A stretch of 64,000 bases of DNA from assembly GCA_047967505.1 (NCBI GenBank), contig CM106538.1. One strand, 5' to 3'. Made by a program: the position numbers and the translations under genes. Below are positions 34,899-47,105 of this stretch, piece after piece (the stretch's first letter is position 1; each line of letters starts with the position of its first letter). The notes beneath the pieces are model-generated. The model was not told the DNA's origin, ran no database searches, and was given only the letters and a program-made list of their open reading frames with translations. Origin of the DNA: Dipteris shenzhenensis. Taxonomy: Eukaryota; Polypodiophyta; Polypodiopsida; Gleicheniales.

Positions 34899-35735
34899 GT
34901 GGGGAGTAAGTTCCACATGGTGGGCTTACTCCCCACCATGTGGTCTTACCCTCTCGGTTGGGGGTGGGCCACACATACACACAATAAATTTAATTAGTAA
35001 ATGTATCTCACAAACACAGACACTTATTTCTTTACGCGCACACACACACACACACACACACACATGCACGTGCACGTGCACACACACCCATATGCACACA
35101 CACACATGAATACATGCCTAACTATGAATTATTCTTTTATGCACCACTGTGAAATCTTCCCTTTACACTTTCTTTTGAACCACCCCACATACCAAGCCCA
35201 CTAATTGCCCCATACCTCCTCTAATCCCTTCTTAACCTATGCACTCATCACTACCTTACTCCACTCCTCTAATCCCTTCTTAACCCATCACTCCTTACTC
35301 CACTTGTGACTTAAACTTCACTTGTGGCTAAATTGTTTTTTTAATTATCTAAGAATCCATATGGTTGTCTATATTCCTAGATAAAGCGATAACAAGTTGG
35401 GGAAAATATGCATTACCTGTCTACCCAAATGTAACTATGATGTTCTAACACCTAGTTTGTTTGGATGGTGGCTGGTAAGTGGACCCCGACCTTGGAACCT
35501 GGACTGCTTGAGGATTTGACATCTTTTTTCAAAATTATGTTTGTCAAACTCAATATTACTAAAAAATTCTTAATTTTGATCAAAATTTTTGCAAACTCTA
35601 GTTGCATTTTTCAACTTGGATGTCTCAAACATTTTTTCCTTATATGTTTCTCTTTTTTAACTTTTTATCCCATTGATGGAATTAATTGTATGGCTCAATT
35701 ATTGATGGGACTTTTTAATCTAAACACACACACAC
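34899..35735. repeat. Tandem repeat R2, copy b, with hairpin and (CA)n
   Basis: Same hairpin, G-rich stretch and CA tract as copy a, plus an extra CA/TGCACG-rich microsatellite at 35036-35106 and an internal duplication of CTCTAATCCCTTCTTAACC. It ends in (CA)n then (CT)n at 35723-35785. Confidence 0.9.
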
Positions 35736-35742
35736 ACACACA

Positions 35743-35785
<43 letters not shown>
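35723..35785. repeat. (CA)n-(CT)n microsatellite
   Basis: About ten CA units followed by about 19 CT units. Confidence 0.97.
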
Positions 35786-35787
<2 letters not shown>

Positions 35788-37435
35788 AGATTTCTAAACC
35801 AAAGCCCATGTATATTTAATCTTATCTAATGGTTAATTTATTACTTTAATTATCATATCTAATGGTTAATTTAAGTTTTGCAACTATTATTTTTCACACA
35901 ATGTTGTTTTGTAAATTAATATTTTTCATGCGATTTTGGCAATGGATGATATTGCTAAGTGTGGCATGTGAATGTGGCGTGAAGTTATGGAGTAATTAAT
36001 GTTTTAAGGCAGTGGATTCTCCTATTTTGGGATCCCTTGGAGGGATCTTATCTATGCAAGCATTACGGCATGGTAATGCCACCGTAATGGCTTACGTCTT
36101 CACACCGCCATGCATCCTCTCCTCATCTAACTCCCTTCTCTCTAATGACTCCTTCCTCTCCTCCCTTGTATCCATTACCTTGTAATGTCCCCCCCTTTGT
36201 CAATTTCCTCCTTCACCCCCATCTTACACAGTAGATCAAACTCGACCATCTCCAACTATAGGACTCTCAAGGTCTCTCGTCTTAATTGTCTTTGTTGCTT
36301 CCCCTCTCAGTTCGCCAACTCAGGTACAGTCTTTGTTTCTTTCTGCTCCTTTTCTCTCATTGCTACCTATACTTTAGGTACTCGCTCCCTATATCATGTG
36401 TGTGAGGAGATTAATGTCTTTTCTTTAGCTATAGCCATGCTCGGCCAGTTGCTTTCTAATCCTGACCTTTTGGACTATCTCTTATGTTGTGATCTCTATT
36501 AGATTCGATGAATAGATCTTCTCTATTCTTCTAACTTTATATCTCTCTTCCATCTTATGACTTTGCTCCATCCAATAACTTCATTAGCTGTGTGGCTATT
36601 GGAATTGGCAGCGACGTGGCTCTTGCTGTTGTTTCCATCTACACGTACTATCTTGAAGCTCTACACTTACTTGTGTAAGGCAAAGACTCTTTTATCGTGT
36701 GAGCTTTTTTACTTTGACAGCTCTTCTTTGTTATTTTCAAAGCGACTACGGGTATTGTTGGATATTGCATGGGTACAAGGACTTGTACTCTTGCTCCATT
36801 CCACCACCTCTCTTCCAGCCGTGTTTTCTCTTATGCGATCGTTAGTTTGCTACTAGTCCTTTATTTGTGTTGTATACAATCATTGCTTGGCTAGCCCGTG
36901 ATGGAGATGCAATTGCAAGCCACTTTGGCACGACTTCTCCTTCCCTTCAATAGCTTCTATTCCCTTACTACTTTGGCGTCCATTTTCGTGGCACTTCGTC
37001 CATTTTTGTCTCTTCATGATCCACAAGTTTGGAGTGTTTTTATGTTAAGGGATAGCAATTTATAATGAGCCTCCTTCTTGGACCTTCTTGGCTCAGGTTC
37101 TCGTACTTCGTCCTTAGGTCTTGCTTTTCTTGCAACATAGTTACCCTCAATTCCCCTCTCATCCCCTTCTCTACTTTGATTACATGTGGACTTGGTTGGC
37201 TAGCTTGCTCTGGCATTTCCTTGAGTGTAGCTCCTGATTACACAAATTGGCATTACAAAGCAAATTGGCAGTGGCACTTAAGAGCCTTTCTTGGCTACAA
37301 AGCATACTAGTTTACATAATGAAACTGTGCTCTATTGTTACCTCTTGGTCGGGTCACTTTTGATCACCTTTTGCTGACTATCGACTCGATCTGGCTATTC
37401 TAGTCCAAGCTCCAAGTTGAGCCTCATTTATAAAC
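35786..37435. other. Pyrimidine-rich unassigned sequence
   Basis: Several moderately long plus-strand frames (36185-36502, 36557-36856, 37065-37310) are rich in Leu, Ser and Phe because the strand is T/C-rich. LYHVCEEINVFSLAIAMLG near 36400 vaguely resembles an RNase H tail, but no catalytic residue block supports it. I assign no function. Confidence 0.4.
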
Positions 37436-37449
37436 ACTTTTGTTTAACT

Positions 37450-37484
37450 TTATATATATGTATATATACATATATACATATATT

Positions 37485-37524
<40 letters not shown>

Positions 37525-37575
37525 CATACATATATATGTATACATATATATATATCACACACACAAACAAACAAC
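37450..37575. repeat. Compound (TA)n-(TG)n-(TA)n-(CA)n microsatellite
   Basis: A TG run (37484-37507) and a CA run (37555-37564) flank AT-rich dinucleotides, giving an imperfect inverted repeat that could extrude as a cruciform. It directly precedes R1 copy b. Confidence 0.95.
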
Positions 37576-38370
37576 ACACGCACACTTTGTTAACTCTACT
37601 AAGTGCCTCTCATTTAATATATTTTTTCTAACTTTTTTCATTTGGCAGTTTTCTAACTCTTCCCTAACCCTTCAGTGGATATTGTTTGAACGTTTCAATG
37701 CATATCTTTCTAATTTTTCAATTGATAATTCTCTAACTTTTTCTGTTAATATTTCCTCTTTGGGATATCAATTAGACTTTCCTCTTTCATTTAAAATTAT
37801 GTCTTATTGTTACATGATTGAGGCTCTTGGATGTGGATAACCCCCTTCATGATCTTTAGTTTTGTGGCCATTAATTCTACATGGTGGAAATATTTTCACT
37901 TTAATTGCTTGGTCATCCCTTGGGATATTTTAAATTAATAACTTTTGTTTTCACAATTATTGCTACCATCCTTTTTCATAATCTTTATATTGTCGTACTT
38001 TATTATATATCACTTTAGAATTTGCAGAGTAGTTTTTGTTATTTGGTAAAAGCAATAACAAGCTGGGGTTAATAGGCATTACTTGTCTTCCCACTTGAAG
38101 CTATGTTGTTTTAATAGCTAGTTTCTCTTGGATGGTGGCAGGTAAGTTGACTCGGACCATGGTGTTGGAACTCCCTAACATCTAGATTCAACATTGTTAG
38201 ACTTATTTTTGAAACCCTACCATGTTAAGCCATTTAAATTCAAACTAAATTTGAGTTCTTCATGTATTTATTTACCATATGTGAATAATTTCTATTTAAT
38301 TTTTTAAAGCTATTCTATGACTGAATCGATTGTATGGTTCATTTATTGTTGGGATTAGTAAATCAACACA
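37556..38370. repeat. Dispersed repeat R1, copy b
   Basis: Counterpart of 33036-33770, in the same orientation. Immediately followed by a CA microsatellite and direct repeat D1. Confidence 0.9.
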
Positions 38371-38385
38371 CACACACACACAAAG

Positions 38386-38920
38386 TTATCCCACTCATAC
38401 CCCCTCGCACACACACACATATATGCACACACAGCTTTTTTGTGTATACCTTGGAATTCTTCCTTGGTGGGACCTAGTAGATGTCTGCAAACACATAATG
38501 TACCTCTTGGAACTTTGATAGTCCTCTTCTAATATTCATTTTGGAATTACACACACGTGCTAGTCCAATTTTTATGATGTCTTTGATAAATCCTAATCTA
38601 TTCCACATGTGAATTTAATTAGTAAAAATTTCTTCTAATGTCTTTATATTCTTAAGTGGTGGTTAATTTCAAAAATCTTGTAGTTTCTTTTTGTCCCCTA
38701 GCCCTCCTTCTTTCTTCCTTCCCCCCTTGTTTATGGTTCTACAATACTTCATGCTACCCCATGGATTTATAAAAGGAACCTATGGGGTTCGATGGTATCT
38801 AAGAGCTCATAGGCTTGAACCATATTTAAGTTTTTTATGGATATACTAGAGATGGGTGAGGATATCATCCTTGGCCTAATACGTGGTGCATATGGAGGAC
38901 ATTAATTATAGGGTGGCCCT
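38386..38920. repeat. Direct repeat D1 flanking the Penelope-like relic
   Basis: Pairs with 41449-41990. Both start TATCCCACTCATACCCCCTC, carry a CA tract, CTTGGAATTCTTCCTTGGTGG, a TATA-like TTTATAAAAGG, GGTATCTAAGAGCTCATAGG and end GGAGGACATTAATTATAGGG. About 540 bp each. They could be pseudo-LTRs of the intervening Penelope-like element or leftovers of tandem copies. Confidence 0.9.
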
Positions 38921-41330
38921 GCAAGAATCGTCATGTTGCAACGGCATCTCTGGATAACCTGCTACGACAACTCAATGACATTAACTTGTTTGATGATCAA
39001 AATATTGAATCTTATCACAAATCTCTCCCCATCATCTCCAATAAGGTTCTTCTAGTCAACAACGTCCTCGTGATTCCTTCGATCGAACAAATTGCTTGTG
39101 TTGCCCACAACCCTCTAGTGGACATTGATGGCCTTGATGCAGTTGACAAAGAAGCCCTCACTAATCTCACCCAAGATTTTGTTGCCACTGATTTCTCCCC
39201 CAATAATACTCTCTCAAAATTCTCTTTTTCATTCCTCTTCTTCCTCCTCGACAACTCGAGCTTTGAATTAGTTCCTACCATAAGTGAAACTCTCAATCAT
39301 CGGGCCCCTTTACCACCGTGGAGTCCTTTACCACCCTCAATAGCCTGTCTTCTGAAGTAGTAGACCAATGCAAAATTACCGTATGGCACAATAAGAAGTT
39401 TCTCTCTACTAATCTCAACTACACTTCTTCTTAAACTCCTTTGATCAAACCAAATGTGCTAGCCACAATGTGTACTTTTGCAACAAGGCCATTCCTTCCA
39501 AGAAATCAGGTAAAACATATCTCAAAACCTTATGGAATATTGATCGCCCCTACATTTCTCCACTAGAGATGGATCTGGCTGCTCCTCTTCCATTATGTGG
39601 CTCGATCAAGTACTGTGGTAAATGATCCACAATCTCCAAAACCTCTTCAAGCTAGAATCCCCCAAAGGCCAATTCTATGCCTTTATTTCCTGGATTATTG
39701 CTTCTCTACCGCTTGAGCACAGACAAAGCCTTATTGTCTATTTTCTATTTCATGAACAATTGCTTGAAGTTGCTCGTAACCTTGCCCATTCGGCTTGGCT
39801 CCCAACTGTCCTCTTCTACCCAAAATAAACCATACCCCTGTGGCCTTAGTTATCAAAAGTATCTTAAAACCACCCCTTCCTATTGATTCTACCAAAGGCT
39901 CTTTCAAAAAAGCCAAACACCTATCCTCTCATGGTTCCACTTCCTCTGGCTTTTGGCAAAACGTCCCATGTGTGGTTCCCAATGGTACAATGACATCAAT
40001 GACACCACCAAGACTACCTTCGGATGAGGTACTTGTGTGAAACTTATATACACACGTCAATGGTTTGCACTCTCTATGTACTGAAAGGCATACTACCAAA
40101 ATGTTTTTTCTTGTTGTTTTTTGTTCAAAAGCCTTTGAGTTCATCAAGCCTTTTTTTTTTCTTAATGAGCTCATATGTTATTTTGAACCCAAAATGATTT
40201 TAGATTTGCTTGGTCTTACACCCCTAACATTGCCAAATGGTTATACCACCCCTTTGACACTTTTTCCACTTCATATGGTGTGGCCTACTCTTGCACTTGC
40301 ATGAAATACAAGCGCTTTGCTCCCTTTCTAAAAATGGAATTTCTTAACGAACTACATGTCCTTACTCGGACATTGATATTTGTCACCACCCTAAATTGAA
40401 AGAATTCCTTTCAAAGGGACTCAACCACATCCTGCCCTTACCACCAAATCCTTTTATTGTTGTAGAAGAATTGTTTAAGGGCCTGGTCCAAACTCTATAG
40501 AGTCCTGAAAATCACGCCCCTTGGTCTCCACAAAGACAAAATTAAGGCACTTAAGGTCTCAAAAATTGATTAAAAATGTCTTAATTGGGCTTCCTCTCTC
40601 CCATGGTTTAAAGACAAACGCATCTTGAGTGAGATGGATTTTCTTTCCTCTCATCTCTTTATTGTTGGCCTCAATAAGTCTCCTCAAACCCTTACATTTA
40701 TATGTAAAAAACTCTGCCACCTATTGGTCATTTAGAGATTGTCTAGAAAAGAGTTTGAATTTACCCCCCTTGAGGAACAAGTAATTATCACTTCCATTGT
40801 TGAAAAACTCAACTCGTTTAACTTTGGTCAAACTACCAAATCCTCTCTCCCCTTTCTTATGTGCACCTACAAATGTCATAAGAATTCTTTTCGATGGCTC
40901 ACCAATGCACATTCTTGATTTTTTCTCAATGTACTAGTATTTTAAATTCTGCACTTAGTAACTTAATTCTTGAAATTAAGAAGATATCCTTTTTGTTTCG
41001 CAAAGATGCCTCAGTGTTTTGTGGAAAAAATTGTACCTCGTCTATTGCCTGGAAAAAGGATAAATTACCAATTCCAAATATCTCCTTTATTCATCTTCAT
41101 AGCAATAGACCCTCAGACAATTACTACAAGGTGTGCATCTCCCAAATCATACCTATTATTTATTCTACTTGAGATCCATTCCTTGCAAGGTTAGACATTT
41201 CAAAACTCATTCATCTTTTTTGTGCCAATGGCTTTCATTGACATAAGATCCAAAAACTTTTTTTTAACTTCATTGCTACTAACAATTTTCATGGTGCCCA
41301 AATTAACACTTCCCTACTCTTATCTTGGTT
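38921..41330 (+). pseudogene. Penelope-like element reverse transcriptase, 3'-truncated
   Basis: In broken plus-strand frames: CHHPKLKEFLSKGLNHI (about 40385-40435), SHLFIVGLNKSPQTLTFIC (about 40655-40705), LPFLMCTYKCHKNSFRWLTN (about 40850-40905) and LEIHSLQG (about 41166-41190). These resemble the Penelope-like RT series with an xLxKGLNHI block, a DKSPQTL block, the K.HK...RWLTNA block and the (Y)EAIPLxG block, in that order. The palm YxDD region is absent because the copy changes at about 41335 into a hairpin-(CA)n sequence. The upstream frame at 38986-39360 is open but unplaced. No GIY-YIG endonuclease was seen. The family assignment is from memory of motif patterns and needs a profile search. 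Confidence 0.6.
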
Positions 41331-41343
41331 TGTGCCGGGCAGG

Positions 41344-41427
41344 ATACCACATGATGGGTATCTTGCCCCCATCATGTGGTATTCTTCCAAGGTCAGGGAG
41401 GGTACACACACACACACACACACACAC
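41344..41427. repeat. Hairpin plus (CA)n cassette
   Basis: ATACCACATGATGGG (41344-41358) pairs perfectly with CCCATCATGTGGTAT (41368-41382). A G-rich AGGTCAGGGAGGG follows, then (CA)n at 41404-41427. It has the same layout as the hairpins opening R2a and R2b. Confidence 0.9.
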
Positions 41428-41448
41428 GCATGCACGCATGCATGCTTT

Positions 41449-41990
41449 TATCCCACTCATACCCCCTCACACACACACACACACACATATACGCACACAT
41501 AGCTTTTTTGTGCATACCTCGGAATTCTTCCTTGGTGGAACCCAGTAGATCTCTGCGAACACATAATGTACCTTTTGGAACTTTGATAGTCCTCTTCTAA
41601 TATTCATTTTGGAATTACACACACGTGCCAATCCAATTTTTATGACTTCTTTGATAAATCCTAATCTATTCCACACGTGAATTTAATTAGTAGAAATTTC
41701 TTCTAATAATGTCTTTACATTCTTAAGTGGCATGGTTAATTTCAAAAATCTTGTAATTTATTTTCTTCCCTAGCCCTCCTTCTTTCCTCCTCCCCCCCTT
41801 GTTTTTGGTTCTACAATACTTTATGCTACCCCATGGATTTATAAAAGGAACCTATGGGGTTTGACGGTATCTAAGAGCTCATAGGTTTGAACCATATTTA
41901 AGATTTTTGTGGATATACTAGAGATGGGTGAGGATCCTTGGCCTAATACACAGTGCATATGGAGGACATTAATTATAGGGTGGTGCTGCC
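41449..41990. repeat. Direct repeat D2
   Basis: Copy of D1 (38386-38920) in the same orientation with scattered substitutions, on the far side of the Penelope-like relic. Confidence 0.9.
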
Positions 41991-44900
41991 TACTTCTAAA
42001 GAACTCCCTCGATTTGTCGCATCGTTCTCCCTACTCTTCTACTCAATTCTCATGGCTACTCCTCCACTTCCTATTCTTTCCCCATCAACCATGGCTTCAT
42101 CTGAGGTACGTTTGCTTTTGCGAGTGCAAATCAGCTTATCCTTGCTTATACCTCTATGTATTCCTTTCCACTTATGCAGTGACTTGTTCTCTTTTTTACA
42201 TCATATGCATGGTTTAGCACACTTGTAGCTTGCTTTATCTCTCACGATCTCTGTTGTTGCACGATGCCATTGGCTTGCTCCCAAGATCTCCCCTTTACTC
42301 CTACTCTCCCACATATTCCTTCTTGCTTTTGTGTACCCTCTGCTATTGCACGACACTTAGAGAGGCTCCAGTTGGTAGTGGATGCCTTCATGCTGGTGTT
42401 TGTCATTGCTCTCCTAACCTACACGGGTCTTGGTCATCGCGTCAACCAACCCTCGTCATATTCATATTTGATTTTTTGATGTACTTTCAATACTTACGTA
42501 TTATTGGAATAAAATACAATGATTACTTTGTTATAATCTTTTAAGAGCATCGAGTGCCATGTTCTTGGGGTATTTTTGTCTGCACACACATGCGCATGCA
42601 CGCATGCACACACACACACACACATATCTAGAGCGTATATTTGAAATACACCAAAAAGAAGGAACTGAGAGGATAAGCAATTTTAAACATTATGGAACTT
42701 ACACTATAAAGAACTATATCTATATACATATATACATATCAAAACCAGTATACAAAAGAAAAAACTTATATTTACAAAGATACTTAACAAGCCAAATCTA
42801 TCTATATATTTATGTATATGTATATAAATGTAGGCTACACCCCTATGAAGCGTAAAAAATACAATGAATAGAATGGAAACATGAGACCCAGGCTTACCAA
42901 AAACAATGATCTACCGATCAATGATGCAGACACCTCTAAGTAAATGAAATAGGAGCATGCCAAAGAATCCTATAACTCCACAGTGCTTAGAAGAAAACGG
43001 GACGGCACCCTAAAGAAATTATAATGAGCATAGCTGTCAAGAGAAGACATACGATGTACCAGGTCTCCATGAACTGTGGATGAAATCCATTAGGCTACAA
43101 TTAATCGAGCTACGCACATGAAAATCAAGAGAATGCATCAAGTCAACTTGATGAAAGCAAGGTAAGTCACTCACCTACCATGCTGGAGAAATTAAGAAGA
43201 ATGATAGGCAGACACCACCACTAGAGACTCGAGAACTAATCTTGCATCCCCAACATAGGAATGAAAGTTCAAACCAACAAGAAAGTCTAGCCACGCTTCT
43301 AACTAACAACCAAAAATGCCATAGCCATCCACTGAAGACAAACTCGAAATGGACAATAGTCGAGAAAAGTCTTGGAGGATGCTCTTAATCTTCTTCACAC
43401 CCTCAAGCTCACTAATAAATCAGTAACAAGCAACACCAACTTTGGAGGTGTGAATGAACAGATAGGTGCCCAGATTCGCAAGGACTTGTAGCATCAGATC
43501 TTTGAAGGAAGAAAGCGTATAATGCTTTACCAACCTTCATGAGATGTTGGCCAAGCATGTAGTAATACCATCGAGAAAAGGCACCAGTAGTAGCACCAAA
43601 AAATGGAGTACGATCACACCAAAGAGATGCTACAAGATTTTTAAACAGCCTAGGCTAGCATTTTCTCTCAGACAAGCAGTAAGTCAGAAGCACACCAAAA
43701 AGAACAATGCCCATCATGAACCTGGTCAAGAACTCGGCTTGATTCACTCAAGTAGATCATACACCCAAGAAAAAGTAAAGCCATTGAATGTAATGGACTA
43801 GAGCAAACTAGGAACTCAAGCAGCAATCTGGGCAAGAGGTGACAGAAGAGTAAGAAAGGAAGGTGGCCACTCATCAAAGGTAGATACCATGGCTTCTAGC
43901 AAAACATGAATCTAATGCAAAGACATAAAGGTATCCTAGCGCTATTAAACAAAGCAGTCAAAAGATTCAATGACTCTAATAGAAACCCCTAGCAACCCCT
44001 AGCACCTCATTAACAACTTTCCATTTAACTCACTTCACGCCTTAAAAATCAAATCCTATGAAACTTCACTTTCTTCACAAAATGGTCCAACTTAAACCAT
44101 CCAACACCTCTCACTTAGCTTAGAGCCTCCATTTTAGAATACCAAAAAATTAAGGATGTTATCATCGAAAGACATAACCAATCGACTGGAAAAAAGAAAG
44201 GGGTACAAAGAACATGCATTTAGAATAACGGATGAGGTATTCAATACCATATGATTTTTCTCTCATAGATTATACCAATATAAATATATTGCACTCCAAT
44301 CATCAAGAGTAGACCTAAATCTTTCATTATCCCTAGAGATGGACACATCTCACAAAAACCATAAATGAAATAATCATCTAAGATAAGGATTGATGCACTC
44401 AAATTCCAATAGTTTAACTCAGATAAATATATATACATGAATTAAGAGCCCACTAATGCCATGAACATGAACAATCATAAGGCAGAATCAAATTCTGACA
44501 GGAAAGAAAAACTTAAAATAACATCATGCACTTCAATCACTTAAGGTAGCACACAAAATTATTAAACACAAAGTCAATCATCAAGCAGTACTTGAAGACT
44601 TTATCGTTTGACAAACAATCAAATGAACATCACCCAAATTGACCCTTTATTGATTCAGCTTAAAATGACAAAAAAGAATCCCAAACACATCTAAACATCA
44701 TGCATCCAACAAAGCCAACCATACAATTTACCTTATATTAGTCATAAGTAACTAACTGGAGCAACCACACCAAACCACATAAAGACTGAAGTAATATTAA
44801 TATGTGTTAGCTAGGAAGACCCACAATTAAAAGTAAAAACAATTAATTTGTACAACCCAAAAAGAAAAGAATAGAGTAAAGAATCATAAACAACTCAGAA

Positions 44901-45082
44901 AAAGAGGAAGAATTAGTGTGAAAGCTCATTGAACTTTGCAAAAATTCCGAAGGGTGGAGTTTGATCCATCACACCCCATGACACACACTCGATTGTGGTC
45001 TTTTGTATTTGCATAAAAGCACCCACGTTTTTTCTTCATACCATCTTGAATTTAGTAGTATCCTAGTATGTCTTTTCAATTT
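41991..45082. other. Unassigned sequence
   Basis: Short pyrimidine-rich frames at 41990-42480, a CA/GCATGC microsatellite at 42585-42624, and AT-rich sequence beyond. From 42880 to 43950 the base composition is more even, but no domain is recognised on either strand. Nothing convincing to 45080. Confidence 0.45.
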
Positions 45083-45105
45083 TGATCTCCGCATATGTGT
45101 GTGTC

Positions 45106-45127
45106 CGTGCATGCGTGCATGCGTGCA

Positions 45128-45172
<45 letters not shown>
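45106..45172. repeat. (GCAT/TG)n-(GA)n microsatellite
   Basis: GCATGC units, then about 12 TG units, then about 11 GA units. Confidence 0.95.
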
Positions 45173-45174
<2 letters not shown>

Positions 45175-45464
45175 AGCAAATGATAAAACCTTGGCATTCT
45201 TATTCTTTACAAAGTAATCCAACGCTGGCATTATCCTTAATTAATCTCAGTCTCATGATAATTGAACTAATGCTTATGGAAATTAAGAAGTAACCCCATG
45301 TAAAAACATTCCTATGGCACTTAGGCCCTTGTCGGTAACACCATAATTCTTAGAAGCGTGAAAAAAATCTTCCATGTCAAACAACATGAGGCCAAATATC
45401 CCTCATCCTTAAGGTAAAACAATGCAGTAGCAACCCAAAAAAGTATGGCATAAAATATACACCA

Positions 45465-46187
45465 TGTTAGATATCAATGCTCCACTCTCATGTAACTACG
45501 TGGGAACCAACTAACTCTACTTGTAAGCCCCCCATATGAGGAGAAGGCATTTGAGTAGCTCGGTTATCCGGTAGGTCCTGGTTTGGACACCAGATGGGGG
45601 CCATGTGTGGCATGATGGCTGGACGGCAGAGTTGGCACACTGCCAACTAGGCTACATGCAAGTGCAGGAAGGCATCCCTTGACTGACCGCACTGAGGGTA
45701 GACGGAGCATTTCCTAGGGCAGCCCACTCTCGGGTTGCAGGGCCCGTTTGGAGCAAATGATCCCGGATGGCTCTTGGGCCGAACGGAGACCGTAGGATAG
45801 TCGCTCTGTTTTGTGCATCGGTTCTATCGTATGGTCGGTGGCCTATTTCGGGACTGATCCCCATTCGATCGTTTTGGGCGGACTGGGTCAGTCGCCCAAT
45901 TGAGCCTAACCGACTACGATTGATGGCTATATAAGAGCAAGCCCGTGAAGCCCATTTCATCACTGGCTATAGCAACCCTGATTCCTTAGCATCCAGCCTC
46001 CGTCTTCTACTGTTTCCAGCACGCCATCGAAGCTTCTTTCACAGGAACGCACGGTTGGGAGGTAGCGCCATCTATTGTATCATTTCTACAACAATCAAAT
46101 TTTGGATTCTCCATACTATCTTGTTTTCTCTCTTGCATGCGAGATCCTGTTATCTGTTGAGCATAGACGTTGTATTATTTTCTTACA
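45465..46187 (+). repeat. 5' LTR of the Copia element
   Basis: 723 bp, TG...CA. Aligns end to end with 50293-51027. The 3' copy has a small insertion, CTTCAGATA, near its base 160, and several scattered substitutions separate the copies. Confidence 0.97.
45928..45934 (+). promoter_or_regulatory. TATA box in the 5' LTR
   Basis: GGCTATATAAGAG, conserved in the 3' LTR at 50765. It lies about 260 bp before the LTR end, consistent with a U3/R boundary just downstream. Confidence 0.7.
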
Positions 46188-46199
46188 TGGTATGAGAGC
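46188..46199 (+). other. Primer-binding site of the Copia element
   Basis: TGGTATGAGAGC, one base different from the initiator tRNA-Met complement TGGTATCAGAGC, directly after the LTR end. Confidence 0.9.
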
Positions 46200-46258
46200 T
46201 TGGACTCTAGCAAGAAGATTTGGTAGTGTGTTTTCTGTTTGCGAGCAGATTGTGAGAG

Positions 46259-47105
46259 ATGGCCCAGCCTGCAAGACTGCGAATCCCACCGTTCGACAAA
46301 AGCGAAAAGTTGGACGGCTCTAACTATCCACTCTGGAAGTTCAAGATGAAGACCATCCTAAGCGAGCCTTGGGACACTGCTACTGGGGTGGACGTGAGGT
46401 CGGTTACGAGACCGGACCCAGCCAATGCCGGACAACAGATAGTACCAACTGCGGATGAGATTCTCGCATGGACAAGAAGAAATGCAGATGCGCTGTGTTC
46501 TATTGTCTGTAATGTTAGTGATTCCGTCATGGCGTTAATTCAGCATGTCACCACAACGGAGGAGGCACGGACGGTCTTGAAAAATCAGTACGAGACCACG
46601 AATCAGACGCGGATTCAGAATCTAGAGACTCAACTCGTGAACGAGAAGTTGTCTGAGTCTAAAGCGGTAGAGAAGTTCATCACTAGGGTGAAGAATCTGC
46701 GTGATCAGATGACTGTGATTGGCATCACCATCACAAGTGAGAATCTAGCATGAAGGTGCATACGGATTCTCCCGCCAGAGTACAATAGTCTTGTTACGGC
46801 AGTGAATACGCAAAACAAAAATCTGCCCCTCAACTTTGAGGATTTCAGCGCAATGCTTCTGGAGGAGGAGATGTGTCAAAAGATGAGGAATGGAGAAGAT
46901 TCGGTTTTCTAGGCCGGATCAAAGAAAGGTAAGGGTAAGGACTCTGGTAACCCATCTTCTTCTGATGATAAAAAGAGAAAGAAGAAGATCAAGTGCTTCT
47001 ATTGCAACAAGGCAAGGCACAAGCAGAATGAGTGCCGAAAGAAGATTGCAGATGAGAAGAACCGAGTAAAGAAAGAGTCCAGCAAAGCGCACAGGCAATA
47101 CCAGT
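46259..47105 (+). pseudogene. Copia gag
   Basis: The start at 46259 follows the PBS by 60 bp. MAQPARLRIPPFDKSEKLDG, then SNYPLWKFKMKTIL, opens the typical Copia gag. NLETQLVNEKLSESKAVEKF and the LPPEYNSLVTAV segment belong to the UBN2 domain. The frame meets TGA at 46751 and TAG at 46910, each followed by in-frame gag sequence. The nucleocapsid zinc knuckle CFYCNKARHKQNEC (about 46996-47037) keeps CX2CX4HX4C with Arg where Gly is usual. It forms the RNA-packaging shell in an active element. Confidence 0.93.

Noticed and set aside
36185-36502. Possible RNase H tail (LYHVCEEIN...AIAMLG)
   Set aside because: Only a vague resemblance; the catalytic Asp/Glu blocks upstream are absent.
38793-38806. 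GGTATCTAAGAGC as a functional LTR primer-binding site
   Set aside because: It lies inside the direct repeat, is followed by more repeat sequence and has a two-base insertion; it does not sit at an LTR edge.
38386-38920. Hammerhead ribozyme in the Penelope-like pseudo-LTR
   Set aside because: Looked for CTGATGA with a matching GAAA segment and did not find it in either direct repeat.
43500-43880. Basic plus-strand ORF and its minus-strand counterpart
   Set aside because: No recognisable motif, moderate length and frames on both strands; left unassigned.
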